DNA of 64,000 bases, from contig JAGYXB010000456.1 in assembly GCA_022495005.1 (NCBI GenBank), positions 682,001 to 746,000 on the forward strand, written 5' to 3'. The position numbers and the translations under genes were made by a program. Source of the DNA: Rhyacophila brunnea (Eukaryota; Arthropoda; Insecta; Trichoptera; Rhyacophilidae). Positions 35,527 to 47,640 of this stretch are shown piece after piece; position 1 is the stretch's first letter; every line of letters begins with the position of its first letter. The notes beneath the pieces were generated by a model that saw only the letters and a list, made by a program, of their open reading frames with translations, made no database searches and had not been told where the DNA came from.

Positions 35527-36660
35527 AATAATCATCATCATCAGCAGGGGTCGATCCACTGCTGGATGAAGACGACCTCCCCTATCTCTCTCCACACTTC
35601 TCGGTCCCTAGTTCTTTACTGCCACGTACATCCACCATAATTTATGTGCTCGTCTATTCAGCGGCTTTTAGAGTGCCTCTGTGGGCGTTTATTGCCCGTT
35701 AGGGAGTGCAATACCGAATGAATATTTCAAAACCGGTGTTTCTTATTGATTACCGGTATTCGTCAAAACATATTATAGAAAAAAAGAAGTATCTATCAAT
35801 AAATATAAGGAGCTATTAAAATCTATTTTAAACAATATTTTATAGAAACCTAAAATACCTACCCACATTTATTATATTGACCTTTATACATACATAGATC
35901 ATAATATTTTAGGACTAAAATTAGACTAAACTTAACTAACTAAAACTAAGTCCAGGTACAGGAAAATCTCTCTCTAATTCAAGGTTGTTGGAATCAACGT
36001 TGGATTGATAACTATAAAATAATTGGAAATATTTGCCACGAATGTTTTCTTTTTTGAAATGTGTTAATTCATCGCGACACTTCTATATTTAAGTATGTAT
36101 ATTGGAGGTATTTTGTTTTATTTTTATTTAACTTTTGTTGGAATCACTTTTTTTTTTTGCGTTTACGCAGCATTAATTTCATACACTAAATTTAATAAAC
36201 AATATTAGGATAGTAGTAAGTAATGAAAAAAAATAACATTTAATTCATTTTCGAAAAAATTTCTTAATACCGAAAATACCAGTATTTCCGATTTTTAAAA
36301 CCGGTATTTCAGTTTCGATAAATAATTGAATACCGGTATTGCAATCCCTAGTGCCCGTTGTGTACCACTATATAACGACATTTGTCCAGTGGTTATACAC
36401 TCGCCGAACGACATCCATCTGCTTAGCGACCTCTATCACATCGCATACTCGACTCTGCTTTCTTATTCATTGATTTATTTTGAGATATTTACGCGCTATG
36501 CCCAACATGCACTTTTCCGTGCCACGTTGCGGTACTCGTATTTTTTGAATTCCTTTTATATTAAGAGTCCATGTTTCACATGCATATGTGAGCGTTGGTA
36601 GCACACATTGGTTGAACACTTTACGCCTAAGATACAATGGGTGGTCACTTTCAAAGATAC
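35527..36660 (-). pseudogene. RTE-type LINE 3' part, split by a hAT element
   Basis: The TCATCATCATCA tail and GTCGATCCACTGCTGGATGA mark the 3' end. The body runs to 35699 and resumes at 36351 (GTGCCCGTTGTGTACC) up to about 36660, matching 40020-40350. The interruption is the hAT element at 35700-36350. Confidence 0.85.
35700..36350. mobile_element. hAT element with ACCGGT terminal blocks, copy 1
   Basis: Left TAGGGAGTGCAATACCG, right inverted TAGGGATTGCAATACCGGTA. The flanks TTGCCCGT and GTGCCCGT match at 7 of 8 positions, and the surrounding LINE sequence confirms the insertion. At 651 bp it has no coding frame. The sibling is at 37118-37753. Confidence 0.88.
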
Positions 36661-36684
36661 TATTTTATTTATTATTATTATTCC

Positions 36685-36830
36685 ATGTCCGATCCCAATA
36701 GGATCATATGGGCCTCCACAGAGTGGATGTTTGTATTAACAGATTTTATTTTTACGAGAAATGGATGTCAGCCATGTGCTCAACCTATTAGGTTCATACT
36801 CTGACTCATACACCTATTTACTCATATTCC
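36685..36830 (-). repeat. SINE S1, 3' part, antisense
   Basis: CCATGTCCGATCCCAATAGG through CATACTCTGACTCATACACC matches 38821-38945. The tRNA-like head is missing. Confidence 0.7.
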
Positions 36831-37117
36831 TATTTAGGCGTACATATTTATAATAAATTATAAACCAGTATTAATAATATGTTATGTATTATGCATTCAT
36901 AATATGTTCTTTTTGTTCAAATTTATTTCTATTTTATATTATTATTATACTAAATACACTACTTCTTGTACTATTATGTTAGGCAATATTATAAAAAATT
37001 GAGTGGTTCATAAGCCAAGTGAACCAAGTCCATTCTGGTTAGTTTTGAGTAAACTCGGTTCAAACATGATATTTGAGTATTTCTAAGGTTATGTTATGAA
37101 TAAACTCAAATGGTGAA

Positions 37118-37753
37118 TAGGGATTGCAATACCGGTATTTAAAAACTGATATTTCAATTATTTATCGATACCGAAATACCGGTTTCAAAAATCCAATATA
37201 CCGGTATTTTTGGTATTAAGAAAGCATACACATTTATGATTTTTTAAATTGAAATTAATGTAATTTTGACATTACTTACTACTTACTATATTGTAAGTAA
37301 ATTAAATTGTGTGTATAAGTTTTATGCTCTCAAAATGCAAATATATTGACTGAAACAAACAAACAATATTAAAACAAAATCCCTCAAATATACTCATAGA
37401 ATAATAATTGTCGCGATGAATTAACATATTTCGAAAAAGATAACATCTTTGGCTAATACTTCCAATTATTTTATAACTATTGGTCCGACGTTGATAGTAT
37501 ATCCAACAAACGTTGAATTTCAGAGAGATTTTTCTGTTCCCGGAGCAGTTGTAAAATATTATGATCTATACATATTTACAAAGGTACTTTAGGATGTTAT
37601 AAAATAGTGTTTTAAATAGATTTTAATAGTCATATTTATTGATAGGTACTTATTTTTTTTCTATAATAATAATATGTTTTGACGAATACCGGTATTCAAT
37701 AAGAAATACCTAAATACCGGTATTAATATATTCATTCGGTATTTCAATCCCTA
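37118..37753. mobile_element. hAT element with ACCGGT terminal blocks, copy 2
   Basis: Left TAGGGATTGCAATACCGGTA; the right end is GTATTTCAATCCCTA. An exact 8-bp duplication ATGGTGAA flanks it (37110-37117 and 37754-37761). The ATACCGGTAT palindrome is repeated in both subterminal zones. The internal sequence matches 35700-36350 in inverted orientation. Non-autonomous, 636 bp. Confidence 0.92.
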
Positions 37754-37761
37754 ATGGTGAA

Positions 37762-38814
37762 TACCTAATTGTCCCTGAATATGCGATTGGTACGTAACTT
37801 TACGTGACTTTACTTCGGATTTAAGACTCAGTTATATTTGTAAACGTAGTGTTTTATTCAGAGACTCAATTTCATTCCCAAATAAATTAAATTAAACCTT
37901 GGATGCGTCATTTTTTTATAATATGTTCGTTTGAATATGATGACAGTTTTATTATTGATATTAAGATTGGTTTTCTAAAATATGCATCCAGAAAGTTCAA
38001 CACTTCTCACGAGAATTAGGTCGAATATTTATTTTGATCTATATATTAAATTTTAAAAAAATAACTGTGATCACTGTTGGTCATCACTTCTTTTCCAAGT
38101 AAATATAAAGGCAGACTGATACACTATGTAATAAATCATGAAAGCCAGAAATAGAGAACATAAAACAAGGGATTATTGAGTTTTAGAGAAACTAAATATA
38201 CGGTTAATATTTCATAGGATAGACAAAATAAATCATAAGCAAAAACAGTTGGTACATTACATCGTAATGAATTCTGGACTGGAGAAAATGGTTTATTTAT
38301 TGGATAAATGTATTTTGTTATTTATTTTCATAATATTATTTTTCTTTCTAGTTTTTAGTTTAAATCAAAATAAATAATTACTGTAATAATAAAATCGGTT
38401 TTTTAAATATTTGAAATGTAATAATTTTAATTATAGTGACATCTAGTTAAGTTGCCTAGAAAGTAATTTGTATTGGTATGCATTCTTATCTTACGTGAGG
38501 GTGTATACTTAGTAATTAGGTTAATAGATGTCTCTATAAAATCGCAAATTTTTATGTGATCCCCCCTTAATTGTCACATCTAGTGCTGCGGTTGTAAATA
38601 ATAATATGTTAGTTTGGTGGATTTTTCTTTTAAATGAAACCGACGACCTTCACAAATTGATTTTTCATGATCGGTTTTCAGATTAAAATAATGATAATTT
38701 TTGAATTACACTAGGTATATTTAATACACACTGAAATATGCTATAAGTACGGCAAGACATTCATAACATGATATGAAAAAATTACTAATGAAAGAATTTC
38801 TTTTCTTCTTTCTT
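37762..38814. other. Non-coding stretch
   Basis: AT-rich; no gene or repeat recognised. Confidence 0.4.
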
Positions 38815-39050
38815 CTTTGACCATGTCCGATCCTAAAAGGATCATATGGGCCTGGAGTGGAGGTGTGTATTAACAGATTTTATTTTTACGAGAAATGGAT
38901 GTCAGCCACTTGCTCAACCCATTAGGTCCATACTCTGACTCATACACAAATTGAAAAACAATATGTGTACTTGCCAGACACAGGATTCAAACCTGGGACC
39001 CACAACGCTATAGTCCGACCCTTAAGCCGCGCGGCCATCGTGGGTGTATA
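38815..39050 (-). repeat. tRNA-derived SINE S1, best copy, antisense
   Basis: Minus strand: the head CCACGATGGCCGCGCGGCTT (A-box region) and B-box GGTTTGAATCC are followed by a unique body with ACATATTGTTTTTCAATTTG and GGATCGGACATGG near the end. Length is about 235 bp. Other copies lie at 26515, 36685 and 59838. Confidence 0.8.
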
Positions 39051-39194
39051 AACATAAATAGTATGTAGCTACACAAAATTATTCCAAATGAACTAAGTAG
39101 ATCATATTTTAAGACATTATACCTATTATAATTATTAGACATATTCCACCTGCGTGATGATGAGTATAGGTGGACATTGTTTATATAAATTCTT

Positions 39195-39385
39195 AAAATA
39201 GGGTCTGCTTAGCTCATTCGGTGTACTTCCTTGTATCTAATTTATATTTTTTTGTATTTACACTTTTCTACTGTTTTATTAATAGTTCTTTTTTTCTAAA
39301 TCTCATGTTGTGAACCTCTTAAATTGATAATATTGTATAAACTTCACAACTTATAAGTAAAAATAAATAAAATTTTAAATAAATA
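39195..39385 (+). repeat. LINE 3' UTR fragment
   Basis: Matches the 3' UTR after the LINE protein end at 25950-26225 (TCTAAAT, GTTGTGAACCTCTTAAATTG) and ends in an AAATAAATAAAA tail. No coding part. Confidence 0.5.
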
Positions 39386-39862
39386 AAAATCATTACCTGT
39401 TCTAGTGCTAAAAAGAAATAAAATAACAGTTCTAAATAATATAAATTAATGAATAAGTTAATTTTACTCAAGTCCGTGTTATTCGATCGGATATAAAGTT
39501 TATTGTGTTGTTAATTTTCTTTTTGTTTTACGCGACCCAACTTTCTGTCACGATATTACAATAATAATAATTATTACCCACACTTTTTACAATCATGTAA
39601 ATGAACTTTCCGGAAAAATTCCACCATACGACATTTTAATGGCTAATTAAAAATACTTAGATCTTAGATCGACATCTTTGTTTTCCTCCGCGACATGTTT
39701 ATTAAGTCGCAAAACAAATTACTTACTGGTAGCCGTTTTGAATTATATTATTCTTGATTTCATTTTTATTTTTTTAACAAAATGATAATTGTATATTTTG
39801 GAAAATGATTTTCTTTCTCTATAAAATGTAACTTTTAGGATCATGTTATGGTATTAATAATC
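39386..39862. other. Non-coding stretch
   Basis: No feature recognised. Confidence 0.4.
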
Positions 39863-40931
39863 ATCATCATCATCTTCACCCTGAATCTATCCACTGCTGG
39901 ATAAAAGCCTCTTCAAGCTGCTTCCACTTCTCTCGGTCCTGTGCATTGCGTTGCCACGTACTTCCGCAGAACTTTATCATTTCATCAATCCAGCGGCCTC
40001 TAGGTCTACCTTGCGGACGTTTTGTACTTCTTGGATACCACTGGATGACTAGATTTGTCCAACGATTGTCTCTTTTTCGAGCTATATGTCCAGCCCATCT
40101 CCATTTAAGGCTTTTAATAAACTCTATTACATCACAAACCCTTGTCTGCTTCCTTATCCACTCATTCCTCGTTTTGTCCTTTCGCGTTATACCCAGCATG
40201 CACCTCTCCATACCACGTTGTGCTGCTCTAACTTTCTGGATCTCTCTTTTACTGAAGGTCCATGTTTCACACGCATATGTGATCACGGGAAGCACACACT
40301 GGTTGAACACTTTGCGCTTTAGGCACAGTGGAAGGTCACTTTTGAAAACATTTTTCAGGCGGCCAAAGGCACTCCAGCTTAGCTTTATTATGCAGACAAT
40401 TTCATCGAATTTACATCCATCTATAGACACTTGTTGTCCCAGATATCTAGATGTAGCTTTTCACCTGTTCGATCTGAGTGCCATTGATGAGGATCTCTTT
40501 TTGGCCCGCAAAGCAGTTGAACATGACTTTCTTCTTTGTTACATTTATTTTCAAACCTAGTTTGTTGCTTACTTCAGCGAGTTCCTGCATTCTACTTTGG
40601 ACGTCTTCTGAGTCTTGCGAGAAAATTACTATGTCATCGACAAAGCGCAGATGACTCAGGTATTCTCCATTTATGGGGATCCCTTTGTCATGCCAGTCAA
40701 GTTGCCTGAATAAGTCTTCAAGGGTAGCCGTAAATAGTTTAGGTGAGATTGTATCACTTTGTCGGACTCCTTTGCTGATAGGAAATCTGCGCGATGGTTT
40801 ATGGAGATTGACAGATGCTGTTGCGCTACTGTATATATTATTGAAAATATTTATATAGCGCCCATGAATTCCTTGTTTTCTGAGTGCGTCGAATATCATT
40901 GAACATTTCTTTATCGAATCGAACGCCTTCT
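39863..40931 (-). pseudogene. RTE-type LINE, RT palm to C-terminus, best copy
   Basis: Minus strand, two overlapping frames. 40929-40447 covers the RT domain from KAFDSI through GVRQSDTISPKLF to LRFVDDIVIFSQDSED, the catalytic YxDD-type box here reading FVDD. A frameshift near 40445, in the YLGQQVSIDG block, leads to 40430-39876: FGRLKNVFKSDLP, YACETWTFSKRE, RWAGHIARKRDNRW, GRPRGRWIDEMI and a QQWID end. An ATGATGATGATGAT tail follows. It is 5'-truncated at about 40931, where TAATAA is seen; the same hexamer precedes the tail at 39857-39862 (weak TSD). The family copies itself by target-primed reverse transcription. Inactive: truncated, without endonuclease, and frameshifted. Confidence 0.92.
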
Positions 40932-40959
40932 AATAAACATACATTATTTGAAAACATCT

Positions 40960-41510
40960 CATGCATATTAATTTTTCACATTAGAAAAAATCATTTTGTA
41001 GAAAAAAATATGACACCAGACGGAACTTGACAGGCTCGAGTTGAAACATGAAATGTTTATCGAAATACATTGTAATGTTATAATGTGTAAACTGTATAGG
41101 CATGAGATGTTTTCAAATTATGTATGTTCAATATATAGAATGTAACACTCTCAAATCTTGTGTCTTATTCGATGAATAAAAGAAATAGTTTATTAAATTA
41201 TTAGCAAGTTAAAGTACGTTATAAAAACTAAATAATGGAGTGAACCGAAATGTCCGTATAACCATTTTATGTTATAACTACTAGGTTAAATCGTCGTAAT
41301 GTAATAAGATATCCGTGGCTTAATAGGAAAAACATACTGGCGCGAATCCAGCAGATATTCGGATGTCGTATTTTTTCTACACAATGATTTTTTCTAGTGT
41401 GTGCATGAGATGTTTTCAAATTATGTATGTTAAATATAATACAGATCATTACATTCTCAAATCGTGTGTCTTATTCGTTGAATAGAAGAAATAGTTTATT
41501 ATGTATAATA
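40960..41510 (+). repeat. tRNA-foldback repeat, copy with paired arms
   Basis: An inverted module start (40975-41030, GACACCAGACGGAACTTGAC) precedes two copies of the downstream arm (41101-41190 and 41403-41500: GAGATGTTTTCAAATTATGT, then TGTGTCTTATTCG). A plus-strand tRNA-like module (41293-41372) stands before the second arm. Confidence 0.6.
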
Positions 41511-41697
41511 CTTTTAGTTATTACATATTATAATTTAATAACGATTAGGACGGCACTAAGAACATAATATTCTCAACGATACAATAAATACGTCATTCTT
41601 ACAACGATGTATACCTACTTACTGATAATTATTTCAACTGTAAGAATATATTTCTGAATAATAATTGTCCTTTTAATCAGACGAAATTAGTCCTAAC

Positions 41698-42288
41698 TAG
41701 GGATTTCAATCCCGGGATCCCGAGCTATTTTCGATACCTATGAATCCCGGGATTGATAAACATAATCCCGAAACTTTCGGGATTGATTTTTTTTATCAAT
41801 TTGTATGGAAAATAAAATAAAAACGAAAATAGAACAGAAAAAAATACTTTTAATAACAAATAATTGTACATTAGAAATAAACTGAGTTTGATTTATACCC
41901 ATGTGTAAGTTGCCGATTCATTTTATTTGTTCACATAAATTAATAAAAATGAGAAAGATTGGAAAAAACAATGCTTCACACTATAAGCAAAGTAATTCCA
42001 CCATGATCTCAAACGTTTTACGGCAGTTTCATATTTGCCTGTTTTATACTACAAATTATTTACTCCATTGAACTTATGTATTTCCTAGATTGAACGTATA
42101 CAATATTAAAAATAAACTTCATAAATAGTATTAATTATACTAGGCTTATTTTTGACCGATTTTATCGATGTTATTTGTAAATATAAAAATTTCATATTAA
42201 CAATGGAAAAAAATGCCAATCCCGGGATTGTCAAATTGTAATCCCGAAATCCCGGGATCAGAATTTTGACTCGGGATTGAGTTCCCTA
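41698..42288. mobile_element. hAT element with CCCGGG terminal blocks
   Basis: Left TAGGGATTTCAATCCCGGGA; right inverted TAGGGAACTCAATCCCGAGT. The flanks GTCCTAAC and CTCCTGAC match at 6 of 8. Several ATCCCGGGAT and ATCCCGAAA blocks lie in both subterminal zones. At 591 bp it is non-coding. The terminal design is the same as at 37118-37753 with a different palindromic core. Confidence 0.8.
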
Positions 42289-43014
42289 CTCCTGACCATA
42301 ATTAAAGTATGTAAAATAAGTCTCATAATATGTAATGTTCTTGTTAGAATTAAACTGCTTCCACCGGTCACCCAATGTAAGGGTAGCCTTCAATTGATCC
42401 CCTACCCGACAGAACTGATTGATCCTTTTTTTCGAAAATTGAAATAACATCATCATATTCTTTTAATTTAGGTTAAACTTTTAAAGTTACCTTTTTTATT
42501 TAAAGAAAATCAAAGCATTTAAAAATGAAAGCTTTGAATAATTTTCTCATTTTCTTATCTGGGCAGTTATTTGGTTTACATGCAGCCATTATGAAATAAA
42601 AAAAAGATATTCCCGTCGCAATAAACAATATCGTAGAGCAAGACAACAACAGCTATACGTACGTGTAAAGGCTGTCCCATTATTATTTATGAATTATAAA
42701 TTTCAATACACTAAAATTAAGCATTATCAATATATTTACTTTCCAGAGGATATTAATTATTCTATGAGCTTATTTATTCTATGAAAAAATATTATTAACC
42801 ATGGCATTAAAATCAATCAACCAATTTGTTTAACAATTATTGATAGCAATACGGTTTAGAGTACATTATTATGTGTCTTATAACTTTAAATAATTCGAGT
42901 TGTTTAAGTGTGTTATATTATTATATTCTCCCTTTTATCTATTCCTGACCATCGCAGCAACCATACAATATTAAAGATGTTTAATGTTAAAACATATATT
43001 GAATATAAATAATT
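42289..43014. other. Non-coding stretch
   Basis: No feature recognised. Confidence 0.4.
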
Positions 43015-43140
43015 TGAAATATTGCATAAACACACTAGAAAAAATACGTCACCAGACGGGACTTGAACCTGTATCTGCTGGATTCGCGCCAGTATGCTTT
43101 TCCAATTAAGCTACGGGCATCTTCTTAAATTAGGACGATT
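43015..43140 (-). repeat. tRNA-like module of the foldback family, antisense
   Basis: Minus strand: GATGCCCGTAGCTTAATTGG, a D-arm (GCTT..AAGC), an anticodon-like stem CTGG..CCAG and the B-box GGTTCAAGTCC. A cloverleaf is still drawable. It is embedded in the family's flanks, so it is a repeat module and not a tRNA gene. Confidence 0.65.
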
Positions 43141-43211
43141 TTAATTAGTAGTTGTTACATGAGCTTATCGCTTGCTTGCGTTATAATATTGGCTATCGGT
43201 TTTATGAATAT

Positions 43212-43320
43212 CATTCAGTTGAAAATGTCCCTTTGAGGCGGACGAAACCGGTATAAATTTATTAAATAATAAAAGTGGAATAAGTATTGAAAAATTTGCG
43301 TTTTATTAAATGAATCAACA
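43212..43320 (+). repeat. Single arm of the palindromic element
   Basis: TTCAGTTGAAAATGTCCCTT through GCGTTTTATTAAATGAATC matches the right arm of 24793-24900. There is no left arm and no tail. This shows the arm can exist alone, so the palindrome may be a head-to-head dimer. Confidence 0.65.
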
Positions 43321-43540
43321 AGTTGACTGGTTTCCTATATTATTAAGATACACTATGGTAATGCATCACTGTGATGTATATTTTAGGTGCATTAGTGTAT
43401 TATTTTACGACTATGCAGTTTAGTAACATTGAAGTTGATAAGTTGATTATTATAAATGTCTGTCTCGCGTCTTTTTATAATATTGTGTAAAATGCATATT
43501 TTGAAAATAATTACTAAGCAGAATATTATGACAAAATAAT

Positions 43541-44005
43541 TACAAGATAAAAAGAACTTTTTATATACAACGTTTTTGAATTTTCTGTTGAATTATTATG
43601 CTCAATATGCTCAAACTTGTACTCGATATGAAGTAAATAAAAAACAAACAAACAAACAAATATAGAATACTGAAATGTCATTTTGACATTTCATTTTGAT
43701 TTCCATAGTAATGCACGTATATATTAATATTTTTTTTGCTAGGACCGCCTCCTTAGGAACCAATAATAGTCTTTTACTTTTTACGGATTTTTCTTAAATA
43801 ACTTTCCATACAAAGCAGAAATTAACTGAAAATAAATTCAATTCTGCTTAAAGATGGCTAAAAGTTTTAGAACACGATGTCAATGTTCTGATATATTCTA
43901 AAAGTTTCAAATGTCTAGCTAGTCGGGAAGTAAGTTAAAAATCGATTGCAAGATTTGTACTGGACAAACAAGAATACGAGCTAATAAAAACATTGTAAAA
44001 TAATG
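43541..44005 (+). repeat. Unclassified interspersed repeat D, copy 4
   Basis: The same block order as 2940-3355, ending ACATTGTAAAATA. It contains a small local expansion AAACAAACAAACAAA near 43653-43667. Confidence 0.6.
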
Positions 44006-44647
44006 GTATACGTTAATATTGGAATAAATATAATGAAATTGTATTTGTTTAATGCGTAACCGTATTAATCTAAAATTATTATTGTAGCATCCCAAAATTT
44101 AAAAAAAAATGTATATTATATTAATACAGCAGTATTTATTTTATATTTTTTGAGTGTGAAGCAACCTAAATCCTTATGATATACAAAAAATACTAAAACA
44201 ATTAACTAAAAATCAATTTTGGTAAAGACTTAACATCAAAAGCTGATATCTAAAAACTATAATATTTGATTTAATACGCTACAGTACTTATGGTGCGAAA
44301 TATTTATTTGGAAACCACTATCGTCAGCTGAATGCAAGACTATTCTAACTTGCAATTAAAATTTTTGAGGAGAGAGTTTTTTGAAACAACTTGAATTGAA
44401 ATCATTTATTATCTTTATGGATAAATATACGTATCATATTTTAGTGGTATTATTGATGAAAACAATGGTGCATACATTAATAATAAATAACTGAAGTAGG
44501 CTGTTACAAAAAACTCTGCTGTAAAACATTTCAAAAGTAAGTTAGAATAGTTAGTAATACAGCATCATTGTGATGATAAATATAATAGTATGTACATCTT
44601 TCCTATTATAATATCTACAGTTTTTAAAGTATCCCAAGCTACCCAAG
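44006..44647. other. Non-coding stretch
   Basis: No feature recognised. Confidence 0.4.
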
Positions 44648-45347
44648 GTACCTAACCGATTTTTTTTAAACGGTACATGTTCAAACACGTGCGTTACTAT
44701 GATCTTACTCCCTTTTTCATTTATCGTTTGTCAATTTATGGCTACGGCCATATGTTGTAGCTTAAATACTGGGAAATGCCAATAGAAATGGCGTATTTCA
44801 AAAAAATACTACCTTATTCTTAGGTCAATAATTATTATAAAGCAAACATTATTCGTAGAATGTTTATCACGTTTGAATGTCCAACAACATAGCTTATAAT
44901 CAGTATCTTTAAAAGTATCTTTAAATGTGTAAATCTTGCCCATATTTTGAATAATAAAATGCCTAATTCTTTGTCAAGTTTGGGATCACAGAGATTATCA
45001 ATATATTTTTTTATTGTAAATATTTCACTATAATAATGTCGACATAAATTTTACTAATAGTTTTATAAATACTTTTAAAAAATAATAAATATAAAAAATC
45101 TTAACACCACTTCACATGGACGTACTGAACTATGACTATATTCTAAAACATTAGAGCGAGAGGTTTAAAATAATTCTATGTTATGTAATAAAAATACTTT
45201 ATGCAGTCATCAAATGTTTAAAATAAATATAAAGGCTTCAAAATTATGTAAATAGATTATCTACAACGTTTAAGGAATGTCCAGGATCATGCTTTGAAAA
45301 TAGAAAAAAGCTCCATTTTGACCCACGCTGAGCACGTCCGCCCTTAA
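44648..45347 (+). mobile_element. piggyBac-like MITE, copy 2
   Basis: Contains half of the internal hairpin (GGTACATGTTCAAACACGTG), then the family body, and ends GCACGTCCGCCC before TTAA (45344-45347). The left terminus has decayed. Confidence 0.7.
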
Positions 45348-46221
45348 TTAAGATTTCTAAATATATCGAACATTTAAAAATGGAACATAAAAAATAATGG
45401 ATTTTAATCTATATTGGCCTAGAATTTAAAAAAAGCTTTATATGAACAATTGTGTTGCCAGCTGATAATAAATGCCACTGTACTGTGTAACAACAATTGA
45501 CTCTGTAGGTATACCTATCCTGTTGATAAAATTTTAATTTTACTGCGTGGATATGCAAATGGCCTTCCCGCTGGTCACCGCAAATTCATTTTTGCTCGCA
45601 GCTTTATCGTTTTGCCAGTCATGGCGACCACGGGAATGCATTTACCATAAAAAATGTTACCATTACGGTATTTACCATTCCTCTTATTATTAATTTGCGT
45701 TCTTGGTTAAATGGTTTACGGATATGGTCATATTTTATTGCCGCTAGGACAGAAGTTTTCAATGTTATTCGAGACTTTATATTATTGCAATTAATATGTA
45801 AATACGATGCACACTATTTTCAATAATAAGTAGTAAATATTTTATTAAATATTGAGAGTAGCTTAGGTAGTAATGTATTTGTATAACGTGCCCTAAAATG
45901 GAAACTCAGAATGGTAGAATGAAGCATTATACATAGTCAGGCCGCGCCAAGAGTAGCTGCCACCTGTGTACCAGTTCAAAATTCCCTAAACTCCCAAAAA
46001 AAAATGAAAGATATCAAAGCAAAGGAGAAATAATTATTTTATTGTCGTCAAAATAGATAATCATATTATAACAAAAATTCAGTTCAATATTCAATATTTT
46101 ACCCAATGAAATTATTAATGGACAACGCAGTCAGTACAGTAGCTAGCAAGTAAATTCATTCATCAATTACATTCGCACATGTATGGGTAGACGTCACGCA
46201 ATTTCCATTATGCGATATCAC
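45348..46221. other. Non-coding stretch
   Basis: No gene or repeat recognised. Confidence 0.4.
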
Positions 46222-46475
46222 GCATCGGGAATTTATAGCAACATCACCTTTATTGTAATGGCGTTAGAACAGTGTTTCTAGTGTCAATGTTCATTTGAGT
46301 GAACCCGTTCGAACCGAACCATTCGGCAGACCCGACAAAAAGCATCGGGAATTTATAGCAATATCACCTTTATTGTAATGGCGTTAGAACAGATTATGCC
46401 ATTCGGCAGACCCGACAAAAAAGTGAGTGTCATTTTTTTGTCTAGATGCTTCGTCCATAATAATGTCATTGATTT
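46222..46475 (+). repeat. Interspersed repeat E with an internal tandem duplication
   Basis: GCATCGGGAATTTATAGCAA starts at 46222 and again at 46342. The intervening 120-bp unit also duplicates CCATTCGGCAGACCCGACAA. The remainder matches 16005-16240 inverted. Confidence 0.65.
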
Positions 46476-47011
46476 TATCTATTAAAAATAACATTCCGAA
46501 TTACAATGTGTGTGGTGTGGGTAATCGTTGGAACACGAAAGCACAATTAATATTTTTTTTAAATAATAACATAGTTTTTACTGTCTACTGTCTATCAAAC
46601 TTATGAGACAAATTGGTTTTCCTTGATGCACCTTTATGACTCTCATTTTCTTAATTATAATTCACCCTTAATCATCAATTTTCCGCCATATGACAAGTGT
46701 CGCTCTTCGAAAATATGCAAATTACTTAGGTACTTTATATATTTCATCATAAAATTCATTTTAAATAAATTAAATAACATAATATACGTTTCAATAAAAT
46801 TATTTATTTTCAGATTTTTGCCGCCCCCTAAATTCTGCCGTCAAGGTGTTTCGCACCCCCAACACCCCCGCTTGGTGCATCCCTGTACTCAGTCCAGACC
46901 AAGATACACAATATGTCCATGAACCTACGAACATTGTATAAAACTGTTTAAAAAATATAAATTTAGATAAATTCTGGGTCAAAAACCCCGATTAAATATA
47001 ATTATATTATG
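46476..47011. other. Non-coding stretch with a C-rich patch
   Basis: Positions 46812-46895 are C-rich (TTGCCGCCCCCTAAATTCTG). This looks like the end of a further unclassified element, but no inverted partner is seen. Confidence 0.3.
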
Positions 47012-47640
47012 TGTAAAAGTTCATTAAAGCGTCAATCTGAGGCGATTACTGGCCATTTAAAATAAAATGCTGGTTTGATTGAAAATTAAAAAAAATATAT
47101 ATTGTTAGTTTTATAAGGTACTTACATAATAAATCAAATTATGTACTGTAACAGTAGTAATTATATTTATTAATTTAACATTAGTAACTATAATATAAAT
47201 ATGTCAAAAAGTTCATTAAAGCGTCAATCTGAGGCGAAAGATCTTGGGATAATTTTTGATTCTTCATTATCTTTTCACTCGCATATAACTTCTACGGCTC
47301 TGCATTCGAGTAAGCTTCTAGGATTCATCATGCGACAATCCAAACCATTCAAGAATCCAAATGTATTACGTACACTCTACGTCTCATTAGTGTGAAGCAT
47401 TCTTGAATATGGGTCGATTATCTAGTGTCCTTATGAGGTTTCCTATAAGCTTATTTTAGAACGCGTCCAGAAGAAATTCGTTAATACAAATTAGTAGCCT
47501 AGATTCAAAACACACAAAGAGAGTTAGATATAAAAAATATTTTAAACTGTATAAAAATCATTTCCAAAAATGTATGGAGATTAAGTTTGGTGATTTCTAT
47601 AATGACAGTAAGGCCTTTCTAACCAATCAGATATACCTAC
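47012..47640 (+). pseudogene. Jockey/CR1-type LINE reverse transcriptase fragment
   Basis: The frame from 47201 reads KDLGIIFDSSLSFHSHI, LLGFIMRQSKPFKNP, LRTLYVSLV, then after a stop SILEYGSIIW and ERVQKKF. These are the blocks after the RT palm in Jockey/CR1-type LINEs. Further LINE-like residues follow to about 47640. A 31-bp segment (AAAAGTTCATTAAAGCGTCA, then ATCTGAGGCGA) is present at 47016-47046 and again at 47208-47238, so the 5' part is duplicated around a 161-bp AT-rich stretch. Dead copy. Confidence 0.8.

Noticed and set aside
39946..40560. 204-codon plus-strand frame
   Set aside because: It is the shadow of the RTE LINE protein read on the minus strand.
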